Source: Mageeibacillus sp. (GTDB taxonomy: Bacteria; Bacillota; Clostridia; Saccharofermentanales; Saccharofermentanaceae). Taken from it: a stretch of DNA of 64,000 bases. Positions within the stretch are counted from its first letter, which is position 1, and each line of letters begins with the position of its first letter. Position numbers and translations under genes: made by a program. The stretch lies in NCBI GenBank assembly GCA_022484595.1, contig JAKVLB010000007.1, forward strand, positions 1 through 64,000, in the 5' to 3' direction. Of the stretch, positions 9,920 through 20,400 are shown one piece after another. Below the pieces are notes generated by a model. The model was not told where the DNA came from. It made no database searches and saw only the letters and a program-made list of their open reading frames with translations.

Positions 9920-10924
9920 ATGAACGATGAATTAAGAGACAACCTGAAGCGATATGACGAGATTGCCGGAATAATCCTCGAGAGCAAGCTTGATGAATTC
10001 TCATCAAAAATGGGACAGAAGCCTGAAGATGTTGATGACGAGACATTTGATGAGTATATTCAGCGTTCAGCGATGAGCGAGGTAGAGAGTCAGTCGAGGA
10101 AACTCGAAGAAGAGCCGGATGACAGACTCGGCGGCATGTCGATGCACGAGTATATAGACGAACTGGAACTCGATGAGAAGCTTGAAGCCCTTGAGTACTG
10201 CGCGCTTCATCTTGACCGTGACATTCCCGGATGCCTGATTGCCAGCATCGCAGAGGAAGACAATCATGAGAAGGTTAAGGAGTACTGCGCAAACGTTATA
10301 GGCGACTGTGCGTGGTGCGAAGGCGAGCACAAGGATAAAGATACGCTTTTCGAGATGGAGTTTCAGAAGGTCAAGGCGGCGCTTAAAGTGCTGACGCAGA
10401 TGAAGGAACCGTGTTTCGTAAAGGCCGTGCTTGACAGATTTATGAGCTACAGTGAGACAACGGAGTTCGTTGCTGATTCCATTGCGAGCTATATTGAGGC
10501 ATTTCCTGATGTGTCAGTGCCTTATCTTGTCAAAATAATCAGCGATAACGAGGATACCGGGCTTGAAGGACCTTGTGAGGATGCAGTTATTATGCTTACT
10601 ACTATTGGCCTGGAGCATCCGTCGGAAGAAATATATGAGTCCCTGCGCCACGCGTTCAGATTCATGAACAATAAGATTTACGCGGTCATCTGTCTCGCAA
10701 ATTACGGCGACAAGAGAGCGGCTGCTCTGCTGAAGAATTATATAAACCGCAATACAGGCTCGATTGACCGTGAACTGTTCTATGAAATGATGTCGGCAAT
10801 TCAAAACCTCGGAGGAGATATTTCTGACATACACGATCCGTTCGGTGATTTCCGCAAGAAGATGAATCCGGCGGACAGTGAGGGAAAAAAGAGCAGACAC
10901 GCAGGATATAACGGGAACAGATAA
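9920..10924 (+). CDS. Hypothetical acidic, probably all-helical protein (possibly HEAT-like)
   Basis: Long ORF with RBS (aaggaagg); helical repeat-like composition; no firm family. Confidence 0.7.
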   Translation: MNDELRDNLKRYDEIAGIILESKLDEFSSKMGQKPEDVDDETFDEYIQRSAMSEVESQSRKLEEEPDDRLGGMSMHEYIDELELDEKLEALEYCALHLDRDIPGCLIASIAEEDNHEKVKEYCANVIGDCAWCEGEHKDKDTLFEMEFQKVKAALKVLTQMKEPCFVKAVLDRFMSYSETTEFVADSIASYIEAFPDVSVPYLVKIISDNEDTGLEGPCEDAVIMLTTIGLEHPSEEIYESLRHAFRFMNNKIYAVICLANYGDKRAAALLKNYINRNTGSIDRELFYEMMSAIQNLGGDISDIHDPFGDFRKKMNPADSEGKKSRHAGYNGNR

Positions 10925-10925
10925 A

Positions 10926-12035
10926 ATGGAAAGCAAATATGTTAAGGGACCTCAGCTAGAGAAACTGATGTCGCTGATGGAAGATTTCTCATATTCAGAC
11001 AAGATACTGTTCGGGCATCAGAATGCCGGACACATAGGGGTAACGATAGAGACACACGACGGTTCTGATTCTGACTGTAAGGAACTGTGCGGAAGTCAGC
11101 CGGCATTCGTCGGGGTAGATACTCTGAGTTTTCTGGGTTACGAAGGCAAAATGCCGGAACTCATAAAGATTGTAAAGAATCTGCACAGGCAGGGATGCAT
11201 TGTCACGTTGTCTGCTCATATGCCGAATTTCTCACTGGGAGGAGACAGTTTCTATGACTACTCTCCGAATTCAACTGCAGGTGACTGCGGAAAACGCATC
11301 ATGCCTGGGGGAGATCTTAACGCGAAATACCTGCGCTTTCTGGATATGATCGCCGAATTTGCGAACAAGTGTGTTGATCTTGAGGGCGAGCCGATTCCTA
11401 TGATATTCAGACCGTTCCATGAGTGCAACGGCGACTGGTTCTGGTGGGGAGAGAAATATCTTTCTGATGAGGATTACGTGGCATTGTTCAGATATACGAT
11501 TGATTACCTTTTCGGAGAGTGCAAGATAGATAATTTTGCGGTTGCTTATTCGCCTAACGGACCGATAACCGACAAGAAAGAATATCTTTCACGCTATCCC
11601 GGAGATGATATCGTTGATATCCTGGGAATAGATTACTATAATGACGCACCGCACAAAGGCGATGCGTTCTGCCGCAAGCTTCAGACGTCAATGGATCTGA
11701 TGTTTCAGATTGCTCAGGTGCACGGTAAACTGACGGCATTAACAGAGACGGGATACAGGGCTCTCGATACAGAAGAGGGATACTTTGAAGGGCTTGCACC
11801 GTCGGGGAATACTGACAAGACATGGTTTACCGATTTGCTTGCAGCGCTGCTGTCCTGTGAAGGCGGAAGACGATGCGTCTATATGCTTGTCTGGTCAAAT
11901 TTTTCGGATACGCAGTTCTGGCTTCCGTACAGAAAGGAAAACTTTGAACACGAGCTCTGTCAGGATTTTGTTGAGTTCGTGCAGAATCCGCATATCGTTA
12001 TGGCACCGGTTCTTGGAATCGACAGCGTTGTTTGA
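10926..12035 (+). CDS. Glycoside hydrolase family 26-like (beta-mannanase-type) protein, no signal peptide
   Basis: ILFGHQNAGH, PMIFRPFHECNGDWFWWG, FAVAYSPNG, DILGIDYYND, LTETGYR typical of GH26. Confidence 0.85.
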   Translation: MESKYVKGPQLEKLMSLMEDFSYSDKILFGHQNAGHIGVTIETHDGSDSDCKELCGSQPAFVGVDTLSFLGYEGKMPELIKIVKNLHRQGCIVTLSAHMPNFSLGGDSFYDYSPNSTAGDCGKRIMPGGDLNAKYLRFLDMIAEFANKCVDLEGEPIPMIFRPFHECNGDWFWWGEKYLSDEDYVALFRYTIDYLFGECKIDNFAVAYSPNGPITDKKEYLSRYPGDDIVDILGIDYYNDAPHKGDAFCRKLQTSMDLMFQIAQVHGKLTALTETGYRALDTEEGYFEGLAPSGNTDKTWFTDLLAALLSCEGGRRCVYMLVWSNFSDTQFWLPYRKENFEHELCQDFVEFVQNPHIVMAPVLGIDSVV

Positions 12036-12078
12036 CATTTCTTCCCGTGTGCATTAATATTTGCTGTACATCGGTGAT

Positions 12079-12154
<76 letters not shown>

Positions 12155-12166
12155 GATTACTGTATC

Positions 12167-12206
12167 GGTCATATCTTCAATCTTTCGAAGATATGACCTT
12201 TATTAT
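12167..12206 (+). terminator. Rho-independent terminator-like hairpin
   Basis: ggtcatatcttc-aatcttt-cgaagatatgacctttatt. Confidence 0.7.
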
Positions 12207-12277
12207 GCAAAGCTTGCACGATTGATATATAATTTATAAGAAATTTGATTGTGTGCATATTTGCAGGAGGGGAATAG

Positions 12278-13168
12278 TTGAGAGTAGCGGTTTTAGGAAG
12301 TACCGGGTATCTGGGCCGTAAGCTTATCCCGGAATTAATCGGGGATGGACATGAGATTTTCTGTATACATCGTGCCGATTCGGATATCGGCTGTTTTGAC
12401 GGCATTAAGGATAAGCTTCATTTCTGTCTGAGTGATTATAATTCACTGAGAAGTCTGCTTTCCGGCGAAGGCGAATTCGAAGGCTCCCAGCCTTTCGACT
12501 GCCTGATTAACGCCTCATGCTCTTATATGTACAACAGGACCAGTGAGCAGATTACGGAATCGAACCTTGTTTTCCCGCTGCGCGCTCTCAACCTCGCGAT
12601 AGAGCATCCGAAGAACAACGGCAACCTCAGATATATCAGTCTCGGAACAGGTCTTCCGGATGATTTCAACATATACACTTTTGCAAAGGCGAAGCTCAAC
12701 TCATTCGGACACTTCCTCGGGGCAGAGAAGCGTGAGGTTCATTTTATCAATCTGGAACTTCAGAATTTCTATGGCCCGGGAGAGCCTGATAAGCGTTTTA
12801 TCGCTTCAAGCATCGCGAAAATGAGGCGCAATGAGCCTGTTGAACTCACTACGGGAATTCAGCTCAGAGACTTTGTCTATATCGATGATGTTGTTGACGC
12901 GATAAGACTGGTAATGAACCACAAGGAACTGCCTAGATATCTTGACGTTCCGATAGGAAGCGGTGTGGCACCGTCGATAAGGGAGATAATGACCTATATA
13001 AAGGAATATCTCCATTCGGATTCGGAGCTGAGATTTGGCGCGATTCCATTAAGAATCAATGAGCCGAGTATATGGGCTGATCTGTCGACATATCATATGC
13101 TGGGCGGACAAATCAGGTATACATGGAAAGAAGGAATCGCAAAGGTGATTGACGGAGGCAACAAATGA
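12278..13168 (+). CDS. NAD-dependent epimerase/dehydratase, similar to CDP-abequose/paratose synthase (TTG start)
   Basis: VAVLGSTGYLGRKLIPEL Rossmann motif; ELQNFYGPGEPDKRFIASSIAKMRRNEPVELTTGIQLRDFVYIDDVVDAI. Confidence 0.78.
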   Translation: MRVAVLGSTGYLGRKLIPELIGDGHEIFCIHRADSDIGCFDGIKDKLHFCLSDYNSLRSLLSGEGEFEGSQPFDCLINASCSYMYNRTSEQITESNLVFPLRALNLAIEHPKNNGNLRYISLGTGLPDDFNIYTFAKAKLNSFGHFLGAEKREVHFINLELQNFYGPGEPDKRFIASSIAKMRRNEPVELTTGIQLRDFVYIDDVVDAIRLVMNHKELPRYLDVPIGSGVAPSIREIMTYIKEYLHSDSELRFGAIPLRINEPSIWADLSTYHMLGGQIRYTWKEGIAKVIDGGNK

Positions 13169-14193
13169 AACGTTTACTGATTAACGGAGGATGCGGATTT
13201 CTCGGAAGCAATCTTGCATCATATGGAATAGCGAACGGTTATGACGTAACGGTTTTCGACAACCTGTCGCGGCCGGGAAGTTCCAAGAACCTGGAATGGC
13301 TGAGAACTCTCGGGAGCTTTGAGTTCATACCCGGTGACACACGGGTCAAGAACGACATAGAGACTGTCATAAAGGACGGACATTATGACGCGGTGTTCCA
13401 CCTGGCAGGTCAGGTTGCCATGACCACATCCATAGCCAATCCTTACAAAGATTTTGAGACAAATGCCATGGGTGCGCTGAACCTGCTTGATTCTATTCGC
13501 AAGTACAGTCCGCAGACAGCGGTTTTCTTCTCTTCCACAAACAAGGTTTACGGAGACCTCGAGCAATATACCTATGATGAGACGGCAACGCGATATAAGT
13601 GCCGTGAATTTCCGGATGGCTTTGACGAGAGTGTTCCGCTTGATTTCAGGTCGCCGTACGGCTGTTCAAAAGGCGCGGCGGATCAGTATATGCTGGATTA
13701 CTCGCGAATATTCGGAGTCAGGGCGACTGTGTTCAGACACTCGTCAATGTACGGGAGCAGGCAGTTCGCGACGTACGATCAGGGCTGGGTCGGCTGGTTT
13801 GTCGCCAAAGCTCTCGAAAAGAAAAACAATCCGGGCTGCGATCCCTTTACAATCTCCGGAAACGGCAAGCAGGTGCGAGATATTCTGCATGCGGATGACA
13901 TGATATCTCTTTATTTTACGGCACTTGAGAACACTGAGAAGGTCTATGGACAGGCTTACAATGTAGGCGGTTCCATGGCACAGTCGCTTTCTTTGCTTGA
14001 ACTTTTCGATATGCTGGGCGAGAAGCTCGGAATAAAAATGGAATACAGGCAGCTTGAGCCGAGAATCAGTGATCAGAAGGTATTTGTTGCAGATATCGGC
14101 AAAATCAGTTCAAGGATCGGATGGCAGCCGAAGGTGACTGCGGACGAAGGCATCTCAAGGATGCTTGAATGGGTTGGTGGAATAGAGCAGTGA
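13165..14193 (+). CDS. CDP-paratose 2-epimerase-like (RfbE-type) SDR
   Basis: INGGCGFLGSNLA, HLAGQVAMTTSIANPYKDFETNAMGALNLLDSIR, VFRHSSMYGSRQFATYDQGWVGWF. Confidence 0.85.
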   Translation: MKRLLINGGCGFLGSNLASYGIANGYDVTVFDNLSRPGSSKNLEWLRTLGSFEFIPGDTRVKNDIETVIKDGHYDAVFHLAGQVAMTTSIANPYKDFETNAMGALNLLDSIRKYSPQTAVFFSSTNKVYGDLEQYTYDETATRYKCREFPDGFDESVPLDFRSPYGCSKGAADQYMLDYSRIFGVRATVFRHSSMYGSRQFATYDQGWVGWFVAKALEKKNNPGCDPFTISGNGKQVRDILHADDMISLYFTALENTEKVYGQAYNVGGSMAQSLSLLELFDMLGEKLGIKMEYRQLEPRISDQKVFVADIGKISSRIGWQPKVTADEGISRMLEWVGGIEQ

Positions 14194-14933
14194 CAGGCTT
14201 ATCAGTTGTGATTCCGGCATACAGAGAAGCCGAGAACCTTAAAAGTATACTTCCCAGGCTTGTCCGGACATTAAAGGCCGCATGCAGCGAGTGGGAAATC
14301 CTGATTGTTGATACAATGGAGCCTACCGGGGACGGGACAGAGGAAGTATGCCTCGCGAACGGGGCAACGTATGTGAACAGAAAAGGCGGGAATCTCTACG
14401 GCGACGCTATCAGAACCGGGTTTGCAGCGGCGCGCTTTGAACGGATATGTGTTATGGACGCTGACGGTTCGCACAATCCGGATGACATTACGCGCATGAT
14501 AGATACTGCGAATCTGCAGAATGCTGACCTTGTTATAGGTTCAAGATACACAAAGGGAGGACATACCGAGAACCCGTCTGTCCTCATTGCGATGTCTTAT
14601 ATGCTTAATGTAACATACAGAATTTTGTTCGGTATTAAAGTAAAGGATGTGTCTGACAGCTTCAGACTTTATGATGCAGCCAAGGTCAAGAGCATCGGAC
14701 TTGAATGCGATAATTTTGATATTGTTGAAGAGATTCTTATTCTGCTCGGGTCACGGTATCCGAATCTTCGGATTGTTGAGATACCTATTACTTTCGATAA
14801 ACGGGACAAGGGCGAATCCAAGCGGGATCTAAAAAAATTCGTCAGGTCGTATATTAAGACAATAAGAAAACTCATGAGAATAAGGATTAAGAACAGGAAG
14901 AACAGGAGCGCAGACACGGGGGATAATGTATAA
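14190..14933 (+). CDS. Glycosyltransferase family 2, dolichyl-phosphate mannose synthase-like (GTG start likely)
   Basis: LSVVIPAYREAENLKSILPRL, VMDADGSHNPDDITRM, VIGSRYTKGG. Confidence 0.85.
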   Translation: MTGLSVVIPAYREAENLKSILPRLVRTLKAACSEWEILIVDTMEPTGDGTEEVCLANGATYVNRKGGNLYGDAIRTGFAAARFERICVMDADGSHNPDDITRMIDTANLQNADLVIGSRYTKGGHTENPSVLIAMSYMLNVTYRILFGIKVKDVSDSFRLYDAAKVKSIGLECDNFDIVEEILILLGSRYPNLRIVEIPITFDKRDKGESKRDLKKFVRSYIKTIRKLMRIRIKNRKNRSADTGDNV

Positions 14934-16400
14934 ATGACCGAAGGCAGACACAAACTCAGATCCGGTGCGGGGCCGATGACACCGATGCTGTTGCTGGCAT
15001 TGCTCGCTATCTATCTTTGTTACACATATTGCTACCGCGATATTCTTTGGACGATGGAACACGGGCTGGAGTTCTGGAATGCGCTGTTTGACGGACAGAT
15101 AATGGATTTTTACCAGCGGTGCATAGATAAATGCACTGTTCCGGCGGTATATAACATGAGCCTTTACATTGTTTTCGCAGTGTGGAACCTGCCTTGCTGG
15201 ATTATCGGACGAATTACGCATACCAACCCAATGTCGTCCGGACTGGCTCTGTATTACTGCAAGACTATGGTGCTGGTCGCTTATTTCTATTCACTAAAGA
15301 TTATGAAACGTATTTTCACGGCGACCGACAAAGAGAATGATAAGCCGCTTTCTCCGGATACCAAGATGTATTTCTACGCGACATCGCTGTTTATGCTGAT
15401 TTACGCACTTTTCGTGGGGCAATACGACATTATCAGTCTTCTCTTCATACTTCTCGGAATCGAGGCGTTCCTAGGCGGCAGACAGCTCAAGTGCTTCGTA
15501 TTTTTCGCGATTGCCGTGAGCATGAAGTATTTCGCAGTATTCCTCATTATCCCGGTAATATTGCTGTATGAAAAAAGGATTCTCTACATTGTGAGAAATC
15601 TTCTGGCAGTGCTGTCTGTCGATGCGGTCGAAAAGTTTATCTTCAGGCCTGATCAGGTAAACAGCGCAACGGAATACGGCAGCAGGTATACGGCGGCTCA
15701 TCTCATACAGGGGCTCGGCAGCTACGGGACGACGGTGAATACAGGCACCGGCGTTGTATCGGCGTTCATATGTATCTATGCGGCTGTCTGCATATACTGT
15801 TATCTTTGCAGCGCTTCATCAGGCAGAAAGCTTACCGACAACCTTATATATGTTTCTTTTGTAGTCTGGGGCTCTCTGTTCCTGATATACGGCTGCTGCT
15901 CATACTGGCTGGTGCTCTGGGTTCCGTTTATATGTCTGCTTATGCTGCGCAGCAGGAAGCTTCTGAGCATAAATATACTTCTGGAGATGCTCATGACGGT
16001 ATCGCTTTTTACGGTGAAGCTATATTCGGAAGACTGGGTTGTAGGAAATGAGCGTACCATTCGCGGAGACAACCACGCTATCGTCAATATGTTTCTGAGC
16101 GGTGTTCTAGGATGGAAGACTCCGGCGGTCATTGAGAACCTCGGACAGGTCATAATGAACGTCAATGACAATTCGTTCCCGTTTATGAATATAGTATCTT
16201 CGTTTGTGATTGTTTCATTCATCGCGCTGTGCGTTATAAATTTTCCCGGCGATGCAATACAAAGCCGTATTCACGGCATTGATGCCAAAGTAATTGACCC
16301 GAATAAGCTGATTATAATCCGCAACGCAATAGAGGTGGTTATTGCACTGATTCCAATGTCACTGTACTTCATACAATACGCTGCTGCCAATATATATTGA
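14934..16400 (+). CDS. Multi-spanning membrane protein, possible GT-C glycosyltransferase
   Basis: Multiple hydrophobic helices; translationally coupled to the upstream GT2. Confidence 0.7.
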   Translation: MTEGRHKLRSGAGPMTPMLLLALLAIYLCYTYCYRDILWTMEHGLEFWNALFDGQIMDFYQRCIDKCTVPAVYNMSLYIVFAVWNLPCWIIGRITHTNPMSSGLALYYCKTMVLVAYFYSLKIMKRIFTATDKENDKPLSPDTKMYFYATSLFMLIYALFVGQYDIISLLFILLGIEAFLGGRQLKCFVFFAIAVSMKYFAVFLIIPVILLYEKRILYIVRNLLAVLSVDAVEKFIFRPDQVNSATEYGSRYTAAHLIQGLGSYGTTVNTGTGVVSAFICIYAAVCIYCYLCSASSGRKLTDNLIYVSFVVWGSLFLIYGCCSYWLVLWVPFICLLMLRSRKLLSINILLEMLMTVSLFTVKLYSEDWVVGNERTIRGDNHAIVNMFLSGVLGWKTPAVIENLGQVIMNVNDNSFPFMNIVSSFVIVSFIALCVINFPGDAIQSRIHGIDAKVIDPNKLIIIRNAIEVVIALIPMSLYFIQYAAANIY

Positions 16401-16414
16401 AATTACGCTGCAGG

Positions 16415-16939
16415 TCAGGAAAGTCTTTTCCTGCGGACCTGATCCATCTCTTCTTCACTGATTTTCTTGTTAGCAATCATTGTATCGACCCAGAGCTGCA
16501 TCGTATTTGACGTTACCGCAATGTCTGCGAGAGCGTCCTTGATTGCCACAAATTCCGGGAGCTCACCGTCGTCGATTCTGTTGTCTATAGCGATATCTAT
16601 AAGTCTGTTCTTGCGCTCGTCAAGCTCGTTGAGCGACTTGAGCATGGACAGAGCTATCTGTGACAGGTCTCTCGGATTAATCGGAATTACAGTGCGCCGG
16701 CCTATGGGACAAGCTCCGGAACAGTACATGTTGAGCAGTTCAGGACGTTTATAGGCATCTGCCATCAGAAGAATATCTTCCGGGCGCGGCACGCATTTCT
16801 CGGACTCAATCTTCTCGATCCGGTCCGGTCCCATTCCCGGCATAAGTCCGGCGGCAGCTTCCCGTGTCAGCCCGGCGTCCTCACGGCATAAGAAGTATAT
16901 GTTCTTGTTCTCTTTTGTAGACTGTCTGCCCATAATCAA
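16415..16939 (-). CDS. XRE-family helix-turn-helix regulator
   Basis: FLCREDAGLTREAAAGLMPGMGPDRIEKIESEKCVPRPEDILLMADAYKRPEL. Confidence 0.75.
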   Translation of the reverse strand: MIMGRQSTKENKNIYFLCREDAGLTREAAAGLMPGMGPDRIEKIESEKCVPRPEDILLMADAYKRPELLNMYCSGACPIGRRTVIPINPRDLSQIALSMLKSLNELDERKNRLIDIAIDNRIDDGELPEFVAIKDALADIAVTSNTMQLWVDTMIANKKISEEEMDQVRRKRLS

Positions 16940-17100
16940 TACCTGCCTATCTTGCCAAGCTCGCGAAAAAACATGCAGCTAAACTGCCGATTGTGTCATT
17001 TTTCTTCTGTAAGTACAAATATATCATTAACACAACGGCAAGAAAACACCACTCTCCATCTTGCCTCAGGTTATGGAATAGGGATTAATTGAGAACTGAG

Positions 17101-17138
17101 AAGGATCTGCGCAACATAAAACGCAGGTCCTTTTTAGT
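17101..17138 (+). terminator. Rho-independent terminator-like hairpin
   Basis: aaggatctgcgcaacataaaacgcaggtccttttta. Confidence 0.6.
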
Positions 17139-17465
17139 TTATGATGATGCAATTGTATTATTGAAAAACTGTTAGATAGTTAAACTATCCAAAAGGATAA
17201 AAAGTTATTCGGAAATATGCAAAATTATCGTTTTTGCCGCTTTATCAGAATAAATGAACTTTATTTTACTAAACAAAAATCATCGTTTTTTAAAGAAATT
17301 TGTGCAATTTTACTATCAAAATCAATACATATCCGTAGTTTTTGAGGCACAAAGTAAAAAGACTTGACATTTCTAGGGATAAAAAGATGTTTTACAATCT
17401 CGGTAGTTGGTTAGAACACGGAAATAAATGTGTAGAAGTGTGACTGAAGGAAAGGAAGGAAAGAA

Positions 17466-20400
17466 ATGAAGATTAATGGATTTAAAACTTTAGTCAGTAT
17501 GGCAGCAGCGTTATCAATATTGCTTTCAAACGGAATACCGTTTGTGTGTACGCCGGTTAACGCGGATACCGTATCGGCAAACGGAACGCACAATGTGGAG
17601 ATTGACGTTCCCGATGAAAGCGAGGGGAGCGATTACTGCCAGATTGCAGGACAGTATTACTACAGAATTGACACGAGCAACGTAGGTGGCAACTGCACTG
17701 TCTATTACGACTATGCGGCACACGATGCAGATTCTGATACATGGTGGTATGCCGAGGCACCTGACGGCCAGGATAACAGAAGAGGCAACACGTGGATTGC
17801 TAACGATGATGATATGAAGTCTTTTGTATTCTCGTTCACGGTTGTTCCTGATGCCGGTTATCAGCTCTCGGATTATGAACTTAATTACGGTACCTCGATC
17901 GGCGGCTGGGAGAAATGCACAGACGATAATAACAGCGGCTGGATTGAAGTAAGCATCCAGTACAGCAATAATTATCATAGTGCGGCCATGATTAAGGCCA
18001 GCGCAGAGGTAATTCCTGTTACGTACACTGTTACATACGATGAGGGAGAACACGGAACAATCTATTCGTGGATCTCAAAGTCTTCCACGGTAAATTCTTC
18101 ATCATCAATACTTCTCCTGTCGTCATTCGCTGTCAAAGCCGATTCAGATTACACTTTTACAGGCTGGCTTGATGCAAACACCGGCAGTACTTATTCGGCA
18201 GGCAGCTGGATTACGGTGTCAGGAAATATGAACCTTGTGGCTCAGTATAAGATAAAGAGCAGACTTCATGACATAAAGTATGATAATGTCGATGGAACTG
18301 ACAACAGTCAGATCAATCCGTCAACATAAAACGAGTATGAGGGCATTACACTCAAAGATCCTACAAAGGAAGGCAGTATTTTTACAGGATGGTCATTGAG
18401 AACAGGAAGACGGGGCAATTATGTATATACCAATGTCGGGAAGAACTACACAATTGCCAAAGGTACAACTTTTACAGTCAATCTGCGTGCCAACTGGCAG
18501 GATGCACCTGTAACATACACAGTCACGCTTGAAGACGCCAGCGGCAGCAATTTATCAGTCGTATCCGGCGCAATAAATGCAGGCGGAACATACAGACTTG
18601 ACGCAGGCTTTACGAGAGAAAACTACACTCTTGCGGGATGGACCGAATCGGACGGTTCCGCAGCGCAATATCAACCCGGCGAATCCATAACCGTAAATCG
18701 TGATATTACGCTTTATGCAGTATGGACGGCAAATACCTATACTGTAACTTATAATGCCGGCAGCGGTTCAGGAACCGAGTATTCCGTAAGTGCAGCATAT
18801 CTTGAAGATGTTATCGTGCCGACATTCAGCGACAGCGGATTCACTCCCGCCGAGGGACACGAGTTCTCATACTGGTCAGACCGCGCTGACGGCACAGGCA
18901 CAGTATACGCCGAGAACGAGGAGCTCTATGTTGAAGGCGATATTACACTGTATGCTCAGTATGGTGCTTTGAATTATACCGTCAGATACAGTTGTTATTT
19001 GAACACGTATGAGGAAGCTGCTGTGTACGGAGAGCAGCACCAGTTAATGGATGCTGCTGTTGAGGCTCCCGAGGGGTATTATCTTGCCGCATGGAAGTCG
19101 GGCAGCAACAGCTATATTCCGGGCGGAACAGCTGAGATTAAAGGAGACCTGAATCTTACAGCCGATTACGTACAGCATCACATATGACGGTCTGGAAGAC
19201 GCGACATTTGGCGGAGATCAGACAAATCCGAACCCGGAGAGCTATACAATCGAAGATTCAATTGAAATTGTAAATCCCGAGAGGTCAGGATATGAATTTA
19301 TCGGATGGTCAAGTTCGACAAGTCCCGATATGAATATGAACTATAGTATCGATAAAATGTTTGGCGATATCGAATTAACTGCGAACTGGATGAAGAACTG
19401 CACAGTCAGTTTTGACGGAAACGGCGCAACTCTTCCGTCTGACATATTCGCTGATGTGCATACACATGTAGGCGATTCTGTTAAGATTCCGTTACAGGAA
19501 CCGACAAGAACAGGCTTCGCATTTTGTGGCTGGTCAGTGAATGCTGCCAGTACCATTGTGGATTATTATCCCGATCAGGAGCTTCAGGCTGATGACGATA
19601 CTACTCTTTACGCCATCTGGGCTCTTGAATACTACAATATAGATTATGTAGGTGCCGGCGATCTGTACGAGCCTGATTACATTTCATTTACAGTTAATGA
19701 TACGATAACCATCAACAATCCGACTCTGGATGACAAGACATTTATCGGATGGACGATTGAAGGTTCAAATGAGCGGCCGAATAAAAATCTGACAATCTCC
19801 AATCACGCAGGCAACATTAAGCTTGTTGCGAACTGGCAGGACAAGGTATCAGTCATTTATGAAGCTGACGGAAATATACTTGATTACGGTGATTATGTGA
19901 CAAGTATGTATGATCTTGGTACGGAAGTCTCTGTTGCCGGCGCAGTAGAGAAAGAGAATTTCACTTTTGTTGAGTGGCTCGGCTCTGACGGAAATGCATA
20001 TAATCCCGGCGACAGCATTAATCTGAACGGTAACATTACCCTTACAGCAGTCTATAAAGCAGAAGCGAGAACAATAACGTATCATGACAGTCTCGGTGTC
20101 AATGCTGATGTAGTTGTAAATACATATTACGGAGCTGAAGTCAGCGTGAACAAAGGATCGATCTTTGACAATCCCGGTTACGAATTTTTCAACTGGTATG
20201 ATGACAATAACAATGAAACATATGATGGAGACCAGAACATACATGTCGCAGACAGTCTTATATTGAACGCTCAGTGGACTGAAATTGAATACAACATTAC
20301 ATATGAAGGAAATGATTGTTTTGTCACAGGGAATCCTGATCATTATACAGTTACAGATTCAATAGCAATCGGCAACCCGGAACGTGAAGGATATGAGTTT

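Noticed and set aside
9920-10924. Possible SEC-C or HEAT-repeat assignment for the hypothetical protein
   Set aside because: Some local resemblance but no firm motif; left as hypothetical.
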